A DNA stretch of 64,000 nt from JBEKTW01 sp963727845. Lineage in GTDB: Bacteria > Bacteroidota > Ignavibacteria > UBA10030 > SZUA-254. The notes below the pieces were generated by a model. It was not told the DNA's origin. It worked only from the letters and a program-made list of their open reading frames with translations, and did no database searches. Of the stretch, positions 44,284-52,972 are shown piece after piece (positions within the stretch are counted from its first letter, which is position 1; each line of letters begins with the position of its first letter). The position numbers and the translations under genes were made by a program. Where the stretch lies: assembly GCA_963727845.1 (NCBI GenBank), contig CAVSHI010000001.1, forward strand, positions 248,001-312,000. Reading direction: 5' to 3'.

Positions 44284-45219
44284 TTAACCTGACATCTTTG
44301 CCGTGCACAAATCACGTCTCTGGCTCTCTTGATGAGCGATAAGCACGTCCCTTACAGTCGTCCAATGAATAGCAGGATAGCGATTGTTGTCAAGCACATC
44401 TACCTTTGATCGTTCGTCTATCATGTTATGCATATATTGCATTCCTTGCCATGCAGGATAAAGGTCCTTCTTTCCAGGAGCAACCTTTCGTGCAATTTGT
44501 ATAATCATGCCGAGCATTCCCGGACCACCTGCGCGGAATAGGTGAAATGTTTTTCCGGTCACTTCACTCACTACTGCTTTTATTTCTCGAGCGCTGAGCT
44601 GATCACCGGCTATTCGGAGAAATCGAGGGGTGGAAGGGTCAAGAGCTGCTTCCGCTGTGAATGCGGCCGTATCGTCAATTGTAGTGAAGCCCATTCTATG
44701 GTCAGCGTTTCCCCAATAAAGGACTAGTTTCTGTTTGAAGAGAATGAGTGGCATTTGACCGGTTAGCAAATCGGCAAAGGCGCCATTGAAAATTGTTGTT
44801 GATGAAACGGACGACGTATCAAGGTATTGATGAAATTCCCGTCTCAGATCTAAGTTACGGTTTTCACCGGCTGAAAATTTGGTAAAGTCCAATGAATAAT
44901 CTGATGGAATAAAGCGATGGACACCGGCCGCTGCAGCCGCATCCAACAATATTCTTTGGGTATCTATGATGACTTCTCGTAAACCTGACAATGCAGACAC
45001 TACACAAGAAGCGCCTATGCAAGCTGTCGATATATCCTGCACATTCGACATGTTCACCTTGAATACTTTCACGCCGAGCTTCTCAAGCTTATTCACTTTT
45101 TCCATGTCACTGCTTGGGCGAGCAACAACGCGGACTTGAGCGCCTCTGTCGAGTAGAGCGTTCACAACTCTTTTGCCTAGATTGCCCGTTCCACCTGCCA
45201 CCAATATTGTCTTTTTCAT
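44284..45219 (-). CDS. NmrA-like NAD(P)-binding protein
   Basis: The 311-residue product has an atypical SDR fold: TILVAGGTGNLGKRVVNALL, RVVARPSSDMEKVNKLEKLG and HRFIPSDYSLDFTKFS. No Tyr-x3-Lys pair is obvious, as in NmrA and isoflavone-reductase-like proteins. It may sense or reduce a small molecule. Its gene starts 11 bases after the third repeat copy with an AAGGAAAG site. It is upstream of the M14 gene on the same strand. Confidence 0.8.
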   Translation of the reverse strand: MKKTILVAGGTGNLGKRVVNALLDRGAQVRVVARPSSDMEKVNKLEKLGVKVFKVNMSNVQDISTACIGASCVVSALSGLREVIIDTQRILLDAAAAAGVHRFIPSDYSLDFTKFSAGENRNLDLRREFHQYLDTSSVSSTTIFNGAFADLLTGQMPLILFKQKLVLYWGNADHRMGFTTIDDTAAFTAEAALDPSTPRFLRIAGDQLSAREIKAVVSEVTGKTFHLFRAGGPGMLGMIIQIARKVAPGKKDLYPAWQGMQYMHNMIDERSKVDVLDNNRYPAIHWTTVRDVLIAHQESQRRDLCTAKMSG

Positions 45220-45230
45220 CTTTCCTTGCT

Positions 45231-45271
45231 GTCTGAATCAGAACTTTCAGGATTTCAGAATTCCCAGAATA
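45231..45271. repeat. Dispersed repeat copy upstream of the NmrA-like gene
   Basis: GTCTGAATCAGAACTTTCAG and CAGAATTCCCAGAAT follow the same pattern as the copies at 42434 and 44210. The remaining gap up to 45555 holds a word shared with 42353-42377 (AACGCAAAGGACGCAGA, at 45444) and no gene. Confidence 0.7.
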
Positions 45272-45555
45272 GTAAGTTTGCCAATTTCCAATAGCCATAA
45301 TTTCCCTCGCAAATCTACACAACTTTTCCGGCATTGTCAACTTCGAGTTGGGCTTTGATTTCAGGCTTTGATTTCAGGCTTTTATGTAAGGCCTCGGTTC
45401 GAAGTCGTATTGTCCACCTTGGCCTCTTACGACCAAAAGATTTAACGCAAAGGACGCAGAGAAGGGATTCGCAAAGAGACGTGCAATACCCGGTCTCACT
45501 GAACTTGATTTCTTCCTAAAAGAAATTAAATTATGTATGAATAAACGATACGACC

Positions 45556-46224
45556 ATGAAAATAGTAGCCCTGACAGATATTCACGGCGCGTACAAGAAG
45601 GCCGAAGAGATTATCCGGAAAGCGCAGGCGGATGTCGTGATCATCGGCGGTGATTTGACGACCGTCGGATCGGTCAGAGAAGCCGAAGAAGCGGTCGCGC
45701 GATTTCAGTCGTTCACCGGCAGCGTTCTTTGCATCGCCGGCAACATGGATCTGCCCGCGCACGACGATCTCTTTGTTCGCCTCGGCGTCTCGATCAACGG
45801 ACGGGGGGTCATTATCGATGGTGTAGGCTTCTTTGGTGTTTCGGCCGGCCCACATTCTCCGCTGCACACCCCGTACGAGATTTCCGAAGAAGAAATCTCT
45901 CTTCGCCTTGCTGCCGGTCATGCGCAGGTCGAACGGTGTGGTGTGAAAATTCTCGTGCCGCATGCACCTCCCTACGGAACGAAAGTGGATATCGTGCATG
46001 CCGGTTTTCACGTCGGCAGCACAGCTGTGCGCGAATTTATCGAAAATGAAGAACCGGACGTCGTGGTCTGCGGCCATATTCATGAAGCCCGAGGCAAGGA
46101 CGCAATCGACAAGACTGTCATCGTGAACTGTGGAGCGGCCAGTCAAGGTCATTTTGCCAATCTCGAAATCATTGTGGGGGAAATTACCGTAACAAACAGC
46201 TCGCTCCCGGCTTTCCAGGTGTAG
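45556..46224 (+). CDS. Calcineurin-like metallophosphoesterase
   Basis: The 222-residue product shows the metal-binding motifs in order: VALTDIHGAY (D-x-H), VIIGGDLTTV (GD), IAGNMDLPAH (GNHD-like with Met in place of His), LVPHAPPYGT and VVCGHIHEARG (GHxH). It is a cytoplasmic phosphoesterase of unknown substrate. The GNMD variant occurs in YfcE-like and related groups. It is the last gene before the dcw cluster. Confidence 0.88.
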   Translation: MKIVALTDIHGAYKKAEEIIRKAQADVVIIGGDLTTVGSVREAEEAVARFQSFTGSVLCIAGNMDLPAHDDLFVRLGVSINGRGVIIDGVGFFGVSAGPHSPLHTPYEISEEEISLRLAAGHAQVERCGVKILVPHAPPYGTKVDIVHAGFHVGSTAVREFIENEEPDVVVCGHIHEARGKDAIDKTVIVNCGAASQGHFANLEIIVGEITVTNSSLPAFQV

Positions 46225-46414
46225 AAAGCCTGCTGTTGGGTTGGAGTCGTAGTTTTCATCTTTCCCTCCGAACAGCATTCTTTTCCCCACTCTTGTTTCC
46301 AATCATCCCACTTTTGAAATACCCAAAATCATGCTGTTTTGATGGATTTTCCACAGAAGAGACTGCTTCAACCTTCCCAAACCCTCCCGAATACTCATTT
46401 TCTTCACAAAAAAC

Positions 46415-46442
46415 TTGACTTTCATCAAAAATCATGTAAATT
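46415..46442 (+). promoter_or_regulatory. Promoter of the dcw cluster
   Basis: TTGACT, a 16-base spacer and TAAATT form a sigma-70-like promoter, so transcription would start near 46450, just before the MraZ-type repeats. The 46225-46414 stretch before it holds no recognisable gene. Confidence 0.6.
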
Positions 46443-46453
46443 TAAAACTCACA

Positions 46454-46478
46454 GTGGGGGAAAGTGGGGAATTATGGA
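46454..46478. promoter_or_regulatory. MraZ-box-like direct repeats
   Basis: TGGG at 46455, TGGG at 46465 and TGGA at 46475 stand exactly ten bases apart, the spacing of MraZ-binding repeats known from Escherichia coli. They lie just after the likely start of transcription, so MraZ would repress its own operon. Confidence 0.65.
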
Positions 46479-46616
46479 GCGTGAAATTCGTATGGTTTGA
46501 GGGATTTCAAACATCGGATGAAATTGCGTAAAACCACATTGGACAGTGCAAATTCTAGATTCAAATATCGAAAATCGTCACTTGTAGTATTCTTGACTAA
46601 TTCTTAGAGCAAAAAA

Positions 46617-47063
46617 GTGTCATCATTCAAGGGTTCATATAATTATTCCGTCGACAACAAGGGACGACTGAATCTTCCTGCGAAGCTGCGGAAATACGTT
46701 TCGCCGGAAGCAAACGACACATTTGTGCTCACCCGTGGTTTTGAAAAATGTCTGTACGTTTATCCCCTCGACGAGTGGAATAAGCTGGAAGAGCATTTAC
46801 GCAAGCTCTCCTCGTACAATGCGGAGCATCGCCAGTTCATGAGGGAAATCCTTGAACTCGCGCAGGAAAGTCAGCTTGATTCCCAGTCCCGTCTCATGAT
46901 TCCGCAGGATCTTCGGGAGTACGCCGATATTCAGAATGAGGTGCGCATTCTCGGCACCCTCGACAAAATCGAAGTGTGGAATCCCAAAGTGTACGAGGAA
47001 TACAAGAAGGCTCATCCGGAATCGTATGAAGCCGTCGCAGAAAAAGTAATGCGTCCGACCTGA
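46617..47063 (+). CDS. mraZ: Transcriptional regulator MraZ
   Basis: MraZ is the first gene of most dcw clusters and represses it. The 148-residue product has two AbrB-like swapped-hairpin repeats: SYNYSVDNKGRLNLPAKLRK and ESQLDSQSRLMIPQDLREYA. The start is GTG. Direct repeats in the promoter support autoregulation. It is followed by rsmH. Confidence 0.94.
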   Translation: MSSFKGSYNYSVDNKGRLNLPAKLRKYVSPEANDTFVLTRGFEKCLYVYPLDEWNKLEEHLRKLSSYNAEHRQFMREILELAQESQLDSQSRLMIPQDLREYADIQNEVRILGTLDKIEVWNPKVYEEYKKAHPESYEAVAEKVMRPT

Positions 47064-47110
47064 CGGTAATGCCGGCAACTCACATGCCGGCGACATGGAA
47101 ATACACCAGG

Positions 47111-48040
47111 ATGACTGATGACTATCACATTCCGGTACTTGTCGACGAAGTGATCGAATACCTGCGGCCGGAGCCGGAGGGCATGTATGTCGATGGGACG
47201 CTCGGCGGTGGCGGACACGCCGAGGTTATTCTGAAATGCTTGTCGCCTCGCGGGAAAGTCATCGGTTTTGATGTGGACATCGATGCGCTGAATCATGCGA
47301 AAGCGCGGTTAGCGGAATATGCAAACCGGGTAGTGTTCGTTCACGACAATTTTTTTAACCTCCGCAGGCGGCTGAAGGCTATCGGTATCGACCGCGTGCG
47401 GGGAATCTTGCTGGATCTCGGCGTCTCGTCGAGGCAGCTCGAGAATACGGAACGTGGATTCAGTTTTCAATCCGACAGCCGGCTTGATATGCGCATGGAC
47501 GCATCCCAATCGCTCGACGCCTGGACCGTTATCAATACCTATGACGAGTGGCGGCTGGCGGATGTTTTGTGGAGATATGGTGAAGAGCGAAACAGCAGGC
47601 GCATTGCAAAAAAGATCGTGACGATGCGAAAAGAAGAACCGATCAATACCACCAACCAGCTCGCCTTGATCACGGAAACTGCTGTCGGGCCCCGATGGTT
47701 GATGAAATCCCTTGCAAGGGTGTTTCAGGCGATCCGGATTGAAGTCAACAACGAGCTGGAGAACCTGCGGGCAGTTCTCACCGACGCGGTCGACCTACTG
47801 GAACACGGCGGTCGCATTGTAGTCGTTTCGTATCACTCTCTTGAGGATCGTGCGGTCAAACAGGCATTCAGGGCGGAATCGCAACGGCTGGCCTTTTCCG
47901 GGAACAAACTCATACCCGACAGGGAATTGGAACAGCGATTGACGGTTCTAACGAAGAAGCCAATCCTGGCATCGCCGGCGGAACTTGCCCGCAATGGCCG
48001 GGCGCGAAGCGCAAAACTCAGGGCTGCGGAAAGGACGTAG
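47111..48040 (+). CDS. rsmH: 16S rRNA (cytosine-1402-N4)-methyltransferase
   Basis: RsmH (MraW) methylates C1402 of 16S rRNA with SAM. The 309-residue product starts MTDDYHIPVLVDEVIEYLRP and has VDGTLGGGGHAEVIL (SAM motif), GVSSRQLENTERGFSF and IVVVSYHSLEDRAVKQAF. The ATG at 47111 is the family start; a frame open to 47069 only adds 14 unlikely residues. ftsL follows after one base. Confidence 0.94.
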   Translation: MTDDYHIPVLVDEVIEYLRPEPEGMYVDGTLGGGGHAEVILKCLSPRGKVIGFDVDIDALNHAKARLAEYANRVVFVHDNFFNLRRRLKAIGIDRVRGILLDLGVSSRQLENTERGFSFQSDSRLDMRMDASQSLDAWTVINTYDEWRLADVLWRYGEERNSRRIAKKIVTMRKEEPINTTNQLALITETAVGPRWLMKSLARVFQAIRIEVNNELENLRAVLTDAVDLLEHGGRIVVVSYHSLEDRAVKQAFRAESQRLAFSGNKLIPDRELEQRLTVLTKKPILASPAELARNGRARSAKLRAAERT

Positions 48041-48041
48041 A

Positions 48042-48476
48042 ATGGCGAAGGATATTGCGGAGAAGATCGGGTCAACTTTTGATGTGGAAAGCGCCGACCG
48101 CCGGATTGTTTACAACGGCGAGTTTGTGAAGCAAGCTTCCGGCACCGGGACCCGCACCAACCGGCCGGTGAAACGTCGAAAACGCTCGCCCGTTTCGCTG
48201 GTTTTCATCGTTATGACCGTCTCGTTTCTTACTGTGTCGTACATCTGGAACAAGATTACCGTCATCCGGTTGGCTGAAGAAGTTAATAATCTGCAGATGC
48301 AACATCAAAAAATTCTCAGTGCGAATGAAATTCTGCGCGCGGAGATCAGCCAGAAGTCAAAGCTGGAACGCATCGGGAAAATTGCCACGGAGCAATTGGG
48401 GCTCATCTATCCCAGGGAGCAGCCGGTGTGGCTCGATGTCGACCCGGATCGTCTCCGGGAATTTCAAGAAGAGTAG
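48042..48476 (+). CDS. ftsL: Cell division protein FtsL-like
   Basis: FtsL binds FtsB/FtsQ in the divisome. The 144-residue product has a basic cytoplasmic N terminus, one membrane helix (SLVFIVMTVSFLTVSYIWNK), and a coiled coil (RLAEEVNNLQMQHQKILSAN) with the conserved IATEQLGLIYP end. Position between rsmH and ftsI supports the name more than sequence does. Confidence 0.85.
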   Translation: MAKDIAEKIGSTFDVESADRRIVYNGEFVKQASGTGTRTNRPVKRRKRSPVSLVFIVMTVSFLTVSYIWNKITVIRLAEEVNNLQMQHQKILSANEILRAEISQKSKLERIGKIATEQLGLIYPREQPVWLDVDPDRLREFQEE

Positions 48477-48557
48477 CTGAAGCTTCCCACCAGGAAGAAA
48501 ATTTAAGATCGCGCTCGTTGCAGGAATGACAGGTATCGATACCATAAGTGTTGCTTG

Positions 48558-50618
48558 ATGAATTATTCAGAACACAATATTGCCTTTGCCCCGCAGGCGC
48601 CGGCGGTGAAGCCGGACTACTTCCGGATGAAGCTCTTGAAGGCGGTGTTGTGCGTGTTGTTCGTCGTTCTGTGTGCCCGCCTGGTACAGATTCAGATTGT
48701 CGACGCTTCGCGCTATCGTGAGTTAGCCGATAAGCAGTATCAATCGAAGATCGTTCTGCCGGCAGCGCGGGGCACATTGTTCGATTGCAACGGGAACATC
48801 CTGGCATCCAACTCGATGTCGGTCTCGTTTGCTGCGGATCCCCAGCTTGCGGCCGATGAAGTCAAATCGATCGCGTCGACATTCTCACACGTGTTCGGGA
48901 AACCGCAGGAGTACTATCTGCAGAAACTCAACTCGGATTCACGCTTCGTGTGGCTGGAGCGCCAGGTTCAAAGCGATTATCTGGGCAAAGTGAAGCCGGA
49001 AACCTTCACCGGCATCGTTGTGCGGTACGAGCCCAAACGGTTGTATCCCAATGAGTCTGTTGCGGGACAACTGATCGGTTCCACCAACGTGGATTACGAA
49101 GGAGATGCCGGCATCGAATGGGAATTCAATAATGAACTCCGGGGCACCGAAGGTTATGTCGTGTTCCAGCGCGACGGCAAAGGCCACGCGCGCCCGGCCG
49201 TCGATTATCCCCGCGTCGAACCGGTCAAGGGGCAAGATGTTTATCTCACGATCGACCTGGCGGTTCAGTCGATTGCCGAGGAGGAATTGCGAAAAGGTGT
49301 CGAAGCCAACAGGGCGGACGCCGGTATTGTCGTGATTCTTCAGCCGATGACAGGTGAAGTCCTGGCAATCGCGCAGTACCCTTCGGTGAACTCAAATGCA
49401 TTTTCGCGTTCGGAGCTGAAAGACCAGCGACTCCGTGCCGTGACTGATGTTTTCGAGCCGGGCTCGGTCTTCAAACTGGTTACTGCTTCGGCAGCGCTCG
49501 AGGCCGGCCTCGTGAAGCCCGAGCAGAAATTTTTTGCCGAGCAGGGCGTTTATCTGGTGCCTATCGGCAGTGGAAAAAAACGGAAAATCGAAGATACCCA
49601 TCCGTACGGTTGGATCAGCTTCCGGGAAGCCATGGAGTTTTCAAGCAATATTGTCATGGCGAAGATCAGCGATATAATCGGAGCCGAGCGGTTATACAAG
49701 ATGGCACGGGATTACGGATTCGGCATGCCGACCAACGTCGAACTTCCCGGCGAAGTGAGAGGAACGTTGAAAAAGCCGGTGGATTGGTACAGCACAACCT
49801 TGAATACGATGGCGTTCGGTTATGAGGTGGGAGTAACGCCCATGCAGCTCTGCGCGGCGTATGCTGCCGTTGCAAATGGAGGGCTGATTATGAGACCGCA
49901 TATCATAAAAAAAGAAGTCGATGCGATCGGCCAGGTGGTCCGTGAATCAAGAATTGAAGTGATCAGAAAAGTCGTGTCGCCTTCAACGGTGCAGATGCTG
50001 AATGAATTCTTTGTCGGGGTCGTAGAACATGGAACGGGAAAACCCGCGAGGATTCAGGGAGTGCAAATCGCAGGGAAAACCGGGACGTCAAGGAAATATG
50101 TCGAAGGCGGCTACGAACCGAAAAGCTACACTGCATCGTTTATCGGGTTTCTTCCCGCAGACAATCCCAAATTCTTATGTCTGGTGATGATGGACAATCC
50201 GCGGGGCGCGAATTACACAGGGGGGGCAACAAGCGCGCCAGTGTTTCATGCGATAGCGGAACGTGTTCTCAACACTACGCAAATGCTGGTACCGGTCGAA
50301 TCGGCGACAGCTCTGCATGCGGACAACGGTCGGCAGACGACGCCGTCAACGGATGACCCAAATCCACCCGGTGCCACGGCGGGAGTGACCGATAAGAGGC
50401 TAATGGCTACAACCTCCGATACGCTCGTTCCCGACGTGAGAGGATTCAGCGCCCGGCGCGCCGTAAGTCTGTTGACGTTGGAACAGTTCGAACCGGTCGT
50501 GAGCGGCTCAGGAGTTGTCGTGCGGCAGCAGCCCCCGGCGGGGATGCATTCGCATTCGAAAATGAAGATCATCCTGACATGTGAACCCAGGTCGTTTACC
50601 GGCGGGAACAAGAATTGA
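48558..50618 (+). CDS. ftsI: Division-specific peptidoglycan transpeptidase (PBP3) with PASTA domain
   Basis: FtsI crosslinks septal peptidoglycan. The 686-residue product has one N-terminal membrane helix (LLKAVLCVLFVVLCARLVQI), a dimerisation domain and the transpeptidase with SxxK (FEPGSVFKLVTAS), SxN (FSSNIVMAK) and KTG (IAGKTGTSRKY). A C-terminal PASTA domain (LVPDVRGFSARRAVSLLTLE) binds peptidoglycan. The ATG at 48558 is preferred to the TTG just before. Confidence 0.94.
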   Translation: MNYSEHNIAFAPQAPAVKPDYFRMKLLKAVLCVLFVVLCARLVQIQIVDASRYRELADKQYQSKIVLPAARGTLFDCNGNILASNSMSVSFAADPQLAADEVKSIASTFSHVFGKPQEYYLQKLNSDSRFVWLERQVQSDYLGKVKPETFTGIVVRYEPKRLYPNESVAGQLIGSTNVDYEGDAGIEWEFNNELRGTEGYVVFQRDGKGHARPAVDYPRVEPVKGQDVYLTIDLAVQSIAEEELRKGVEANRADAGIVVILQPMTGEVLAIAQYPSVNSNAFSRSELKDQRLRAVTDVFEPGSVFKLVTASAALEAGLVKPEQKFFAEQGVYLVPIGSGKKRKIEDTHPYGWISFREAMEFSSNIVMAKISDIIGAERLYKMARDYGFGMPTNVELPGEVRGTLKKPVDWYSTTLNTMAFGYEVGVTPMQLCAAYAAVANGGLIMRPHIIKKEVDAIGQVVRESRIEVIRKVVSPSTVQMLNEFFVGVVEHGTGKPARIQGVQIAGKTGTSRKYVEGGYEPKSYTASFIGFLPADNPKFLCLVMMDNPRGANYTGGATSAPVFHAIAERVLNTTQMLVPVESATALHADNGRQTTPSTDDPNPPGATAGVTDKRLMATTSDTLVPDVRGFSARRAVSLLTLEQFEPVVSGSGVVVRQQPPAGMHSHSKMKIILTCEPRSFTGGNKN

Positions 50619-50661
50619 AATCATCGGGGCAGCGAACTCAAAGCAACGCATGAGAGAATGA

Positions 50662-51390
50662 ATGTTGGTGATCAGATTTGCTGGACTTATTGCGGCGACA
50701 ATGTGTGCGGGTCTCTTGCTCGCGCAGGGACAACCGAAACTTCTGAAGAAGGAAATTCAAACCGGCTACGTTCCCGTCGAGGGCGGAAAGCTCCAACCCG
50801 ATCAGTCTCAGGTCGTAACGCTCTATGATCGTGAGGGAAAAGTGCTCGAAGTATCCGACCGGCGTTTGTGGCCGAAGGAAAAGAAGGTTTCCGTATATAC
50901 CAAGCGAAATTGGTACGGCATCAAAAGCAGGCTCGATTCGACGATCACGTTTTCGAACGGGATACGCTCTTTGAAACTGGAAATGCTGTTTGATTCGGCC
51001 GGACGCGAAATCGGAATACAGGAATTCACAAATGACGGAAAGAAAAGTTTTAAAACATTGTATGTGTACGACTTCTCCGGCAGCAAAGTCCGCCAGGAAA
51101 TGTACGACCGCGACGGTAAACTGTTCAACTTCAGGAATTTCAAGTACGACAAGCAGGGGAATGTGACGGATGAAAACGGAAGCGAACAGAATGTCCCCCG
51201 GTATCGTTGGGTGTCGGCGTATGATTCCCATAATCGGAAAACGACGCGGCGGGATTATTCCGGGGATGGGAAGTTCATCCGGAAGCATCTCTATGTCTAC
51301 AATGCCGACGGACGGGTTGTGAAAGAAACGGTTCTTGACAGCCGGGGAAAAGTCGAAACGGTAGTAAGGCACGAATATGAATACTATTGA
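50662..51390 (+). CDS. Secreted protein with RHS/YD-like repeats, inside the dcw cluster
   Basis: The 242-residue product has a signal peptide (VIRFAGLIAATMCAGLLLAQ) and repeated Y-x-x-x-G beta hairpins: TLYDREGKVLEV, LFDSAGREIGIQEF, KYDKQGNVTDENG and YNADGRVVKET. These resemble RHS/YD or MORN-like repeats that build beta sheets. No toxin domain follows. It is not a usual dcw gene; perhaps a periplasmic binding or envelope protein. The spacing (44 bases after ftsI, 74 before murE) fits co-transcription. Confidence 0.7.
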   Translation: MLVIRFAGLIAATMCAGLLLAQGQPKLLKKEIQTGYVPVEGGKLQPDQSQVVTLYDREGKVLEVSDRRLWPKEKKVSVYTKRNWYGIKSRLDSTITFSNGIRSLKLEMLFDSAGREIGIQEFTNDGKKSFKTLYVYDFSGSKVRQEMYDRDGKLFNFRNFKYDKQGNVTDENGSEQNVPRYRWVSAYDSHNRKTTRRDYSGDGKFIRKHLYVYNADGRVVKETVLDSRGKVETVVRHEYEYY

Positions 51391-51463
51391 CCATCCTGTT
51401 CAATCGGACCGGATGGTATCGTACCAATAAATTGCATTCGCAGTTGGAACAGATCCGGATTCA

Positions 51464-52972
51464 ATGACGCTCTCAAAGATCCTTGCGGGAATCACCGTCA
51501 GCAAAATGGTTAACCAGAGATATGGACAGTTTCTCGTGACGCAGGAGATAGAAATTCGACGCCTCCAGTACGATTCGCGAAAGGTCGATCGGAACGATCT
51601 ATTCGTTGCGATTCACGGAACGTCGAAAGACGGAAACAAATTTATCATCGACGCCGTCGACCGGGGTGCATGCGTTGTTGTGACAGATGATGACCGTGCG
51701 CTGCCTGATTCATATTTCATGCATGCAGGCGTCGTGAAAGTCGTGGTTCCCGACACGAGGATTGCCCTGGCCCGGATGTCATCGGCATATTTTGGCAATC
51801 CCTCCCGTGCACTGACAATGATCGGCGTGACGGGAACAAACGGAAAAACCACCACGACCCATTTATTGAAATCGCTTTTTGAAGCGCAGGGAAAAACTGC
51901 GGGATTGATTGGAACGATAGAATACGTTTTTGGAAAGGATCGGATTCCTGCCACCCACACAACTCCGGAGTCCCTGGAGCTGAATGAAATGCTGGCAAGG
52001 ATGGTCGACGAGGGATGCTCTTCTGCGGTAATGGAAGTTTCTTCCCACGCGCTCCACCAGCATCGGGTGGAAGGAATCGAGTTCGACAGCGCGGTGTTTA
52101 CGAACCTGACCCAGGATCATCTCGACTACCACGGTTCGATGGAAGAATATTTCAGAGCAAAGCGAATACTGTTCGACACCCTCTCCCCGGACGCCTGGGC
52201 AGTCATTAACGTTGACGACGAATGGGGAAAGCGGTTGTACGGCGGCGTCGCTGGCAGGAAAATATCGTACGGAGTAGATTCGCCGGCAACCGTGCGGGCA
52301 AAGAACATCTCCTTGTCGCTGCAGAACGTGCGATTTATTGTCGAGCATGGATCGGAAGAGACCGAAATCCAATCGCCGCTTGTCGGCCGATTCAACGTCT
52401 CGAATATCCTTGCCGCCTTCTCGACGGGGATTTCTCTCGGTATTCCCAAATCGACCATGCAGCAGGCATTAATGTCGGCGCCGGGTGTTCGGGGGAGATT
52501 TGAACGGATCGTTTCTCCCCGCGGCTGGATAGCCGTTATCGACTACGCGCACACTCCCGATGCACTTGAAAAGGCTATAAAAGCCGTCCGTGATGTGCTC
52601 GGAACGACGAAGGATGGTAAAATCGTGACAGTTTTTGGATGTGGCGGTAACCGTGACGCAAAAAAACGTCCTATGATGGGACGCATCGCCTCGGAGTTGA
52701 GTGATGTTACCGTCGTGACTTCCGACAACCCGCGATACGAAGACGCCGGCGCCATCATCGATGAAATCATGACCGGTGTAAGGCCGGGTTCGAGAGTCCA
52801 CCGGGAATCGAACCGCGAGAAAGCGATCACGGCGGCGCTGGACATGATGGAACCCGGCGACGTTGCTTTGATTGCCGGCAAAGGACACGAAGACTATCAG
52901 GTCATCGGGGATACAAAAGTCCATTTCAGCGATCGTGAGATTGTTGAAGAATTTCTGCGCACGCATGCATGA
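51464..52972 (+). CDS. murE: UDP-MurNAc-tripeptide synthetase, meso-DAP type
   Basis: MurE adds the third residue of the peptidoglycan stem. The 502-residue Mur ligase has GVTGTNGKTTTTHLLKSLFE (ATP), VMEVSSHALHQHRVEGIEFD and DYAHTPDALEKAI. The substrate motif DNPR is present (VVTSDNPRYEDAGAI), which selects meso-diaminopimelate. It overlaps murF by four bases. Confidence 0.94.
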   Translation: MTLSKILAGITVSKMVNQRYGQFLVTQEIEIRRLQYDSRKVDRNDLFVAIHGTSKDGNKFIIDAVDRGACVVVTDDDRALPDSYFMHAGVVKVVVPDTRIALARMSSAYFGNPSRALTMIGVTGTNGKTTTTHLLKSLFEAQGKTAGLIGTIEYVFGKDRIPATHTTPESLELNEMLARMVDEGCSSAVMEVSSHALHQHRVEGIEFDSAVFTNLTQDHLDYHGSMEEYFRAKRILFDTLSPDAWAVINVDDEWGKRLYGGVAGRKISYGVDSPATVRAKNISLSLQNVRFIVEHGSEETEIQSPLVGRFNVSNILAAFSTGISLGIPKSTMQQALMSAPGVRGRFERIVSPRGWIAVIDYAHTPDALEKAIKAVRDVLGTTKDGKIVTVFGCGGNRDAKKRPMMGRIASELSDVTVVTSDNPRYEDAGAIIDEIMTGVRPGSRVHRESNREKAITAALDMMEPGDVALIAGKGHEDYQVIGDTKVHFSDREIVEEFLRTHA

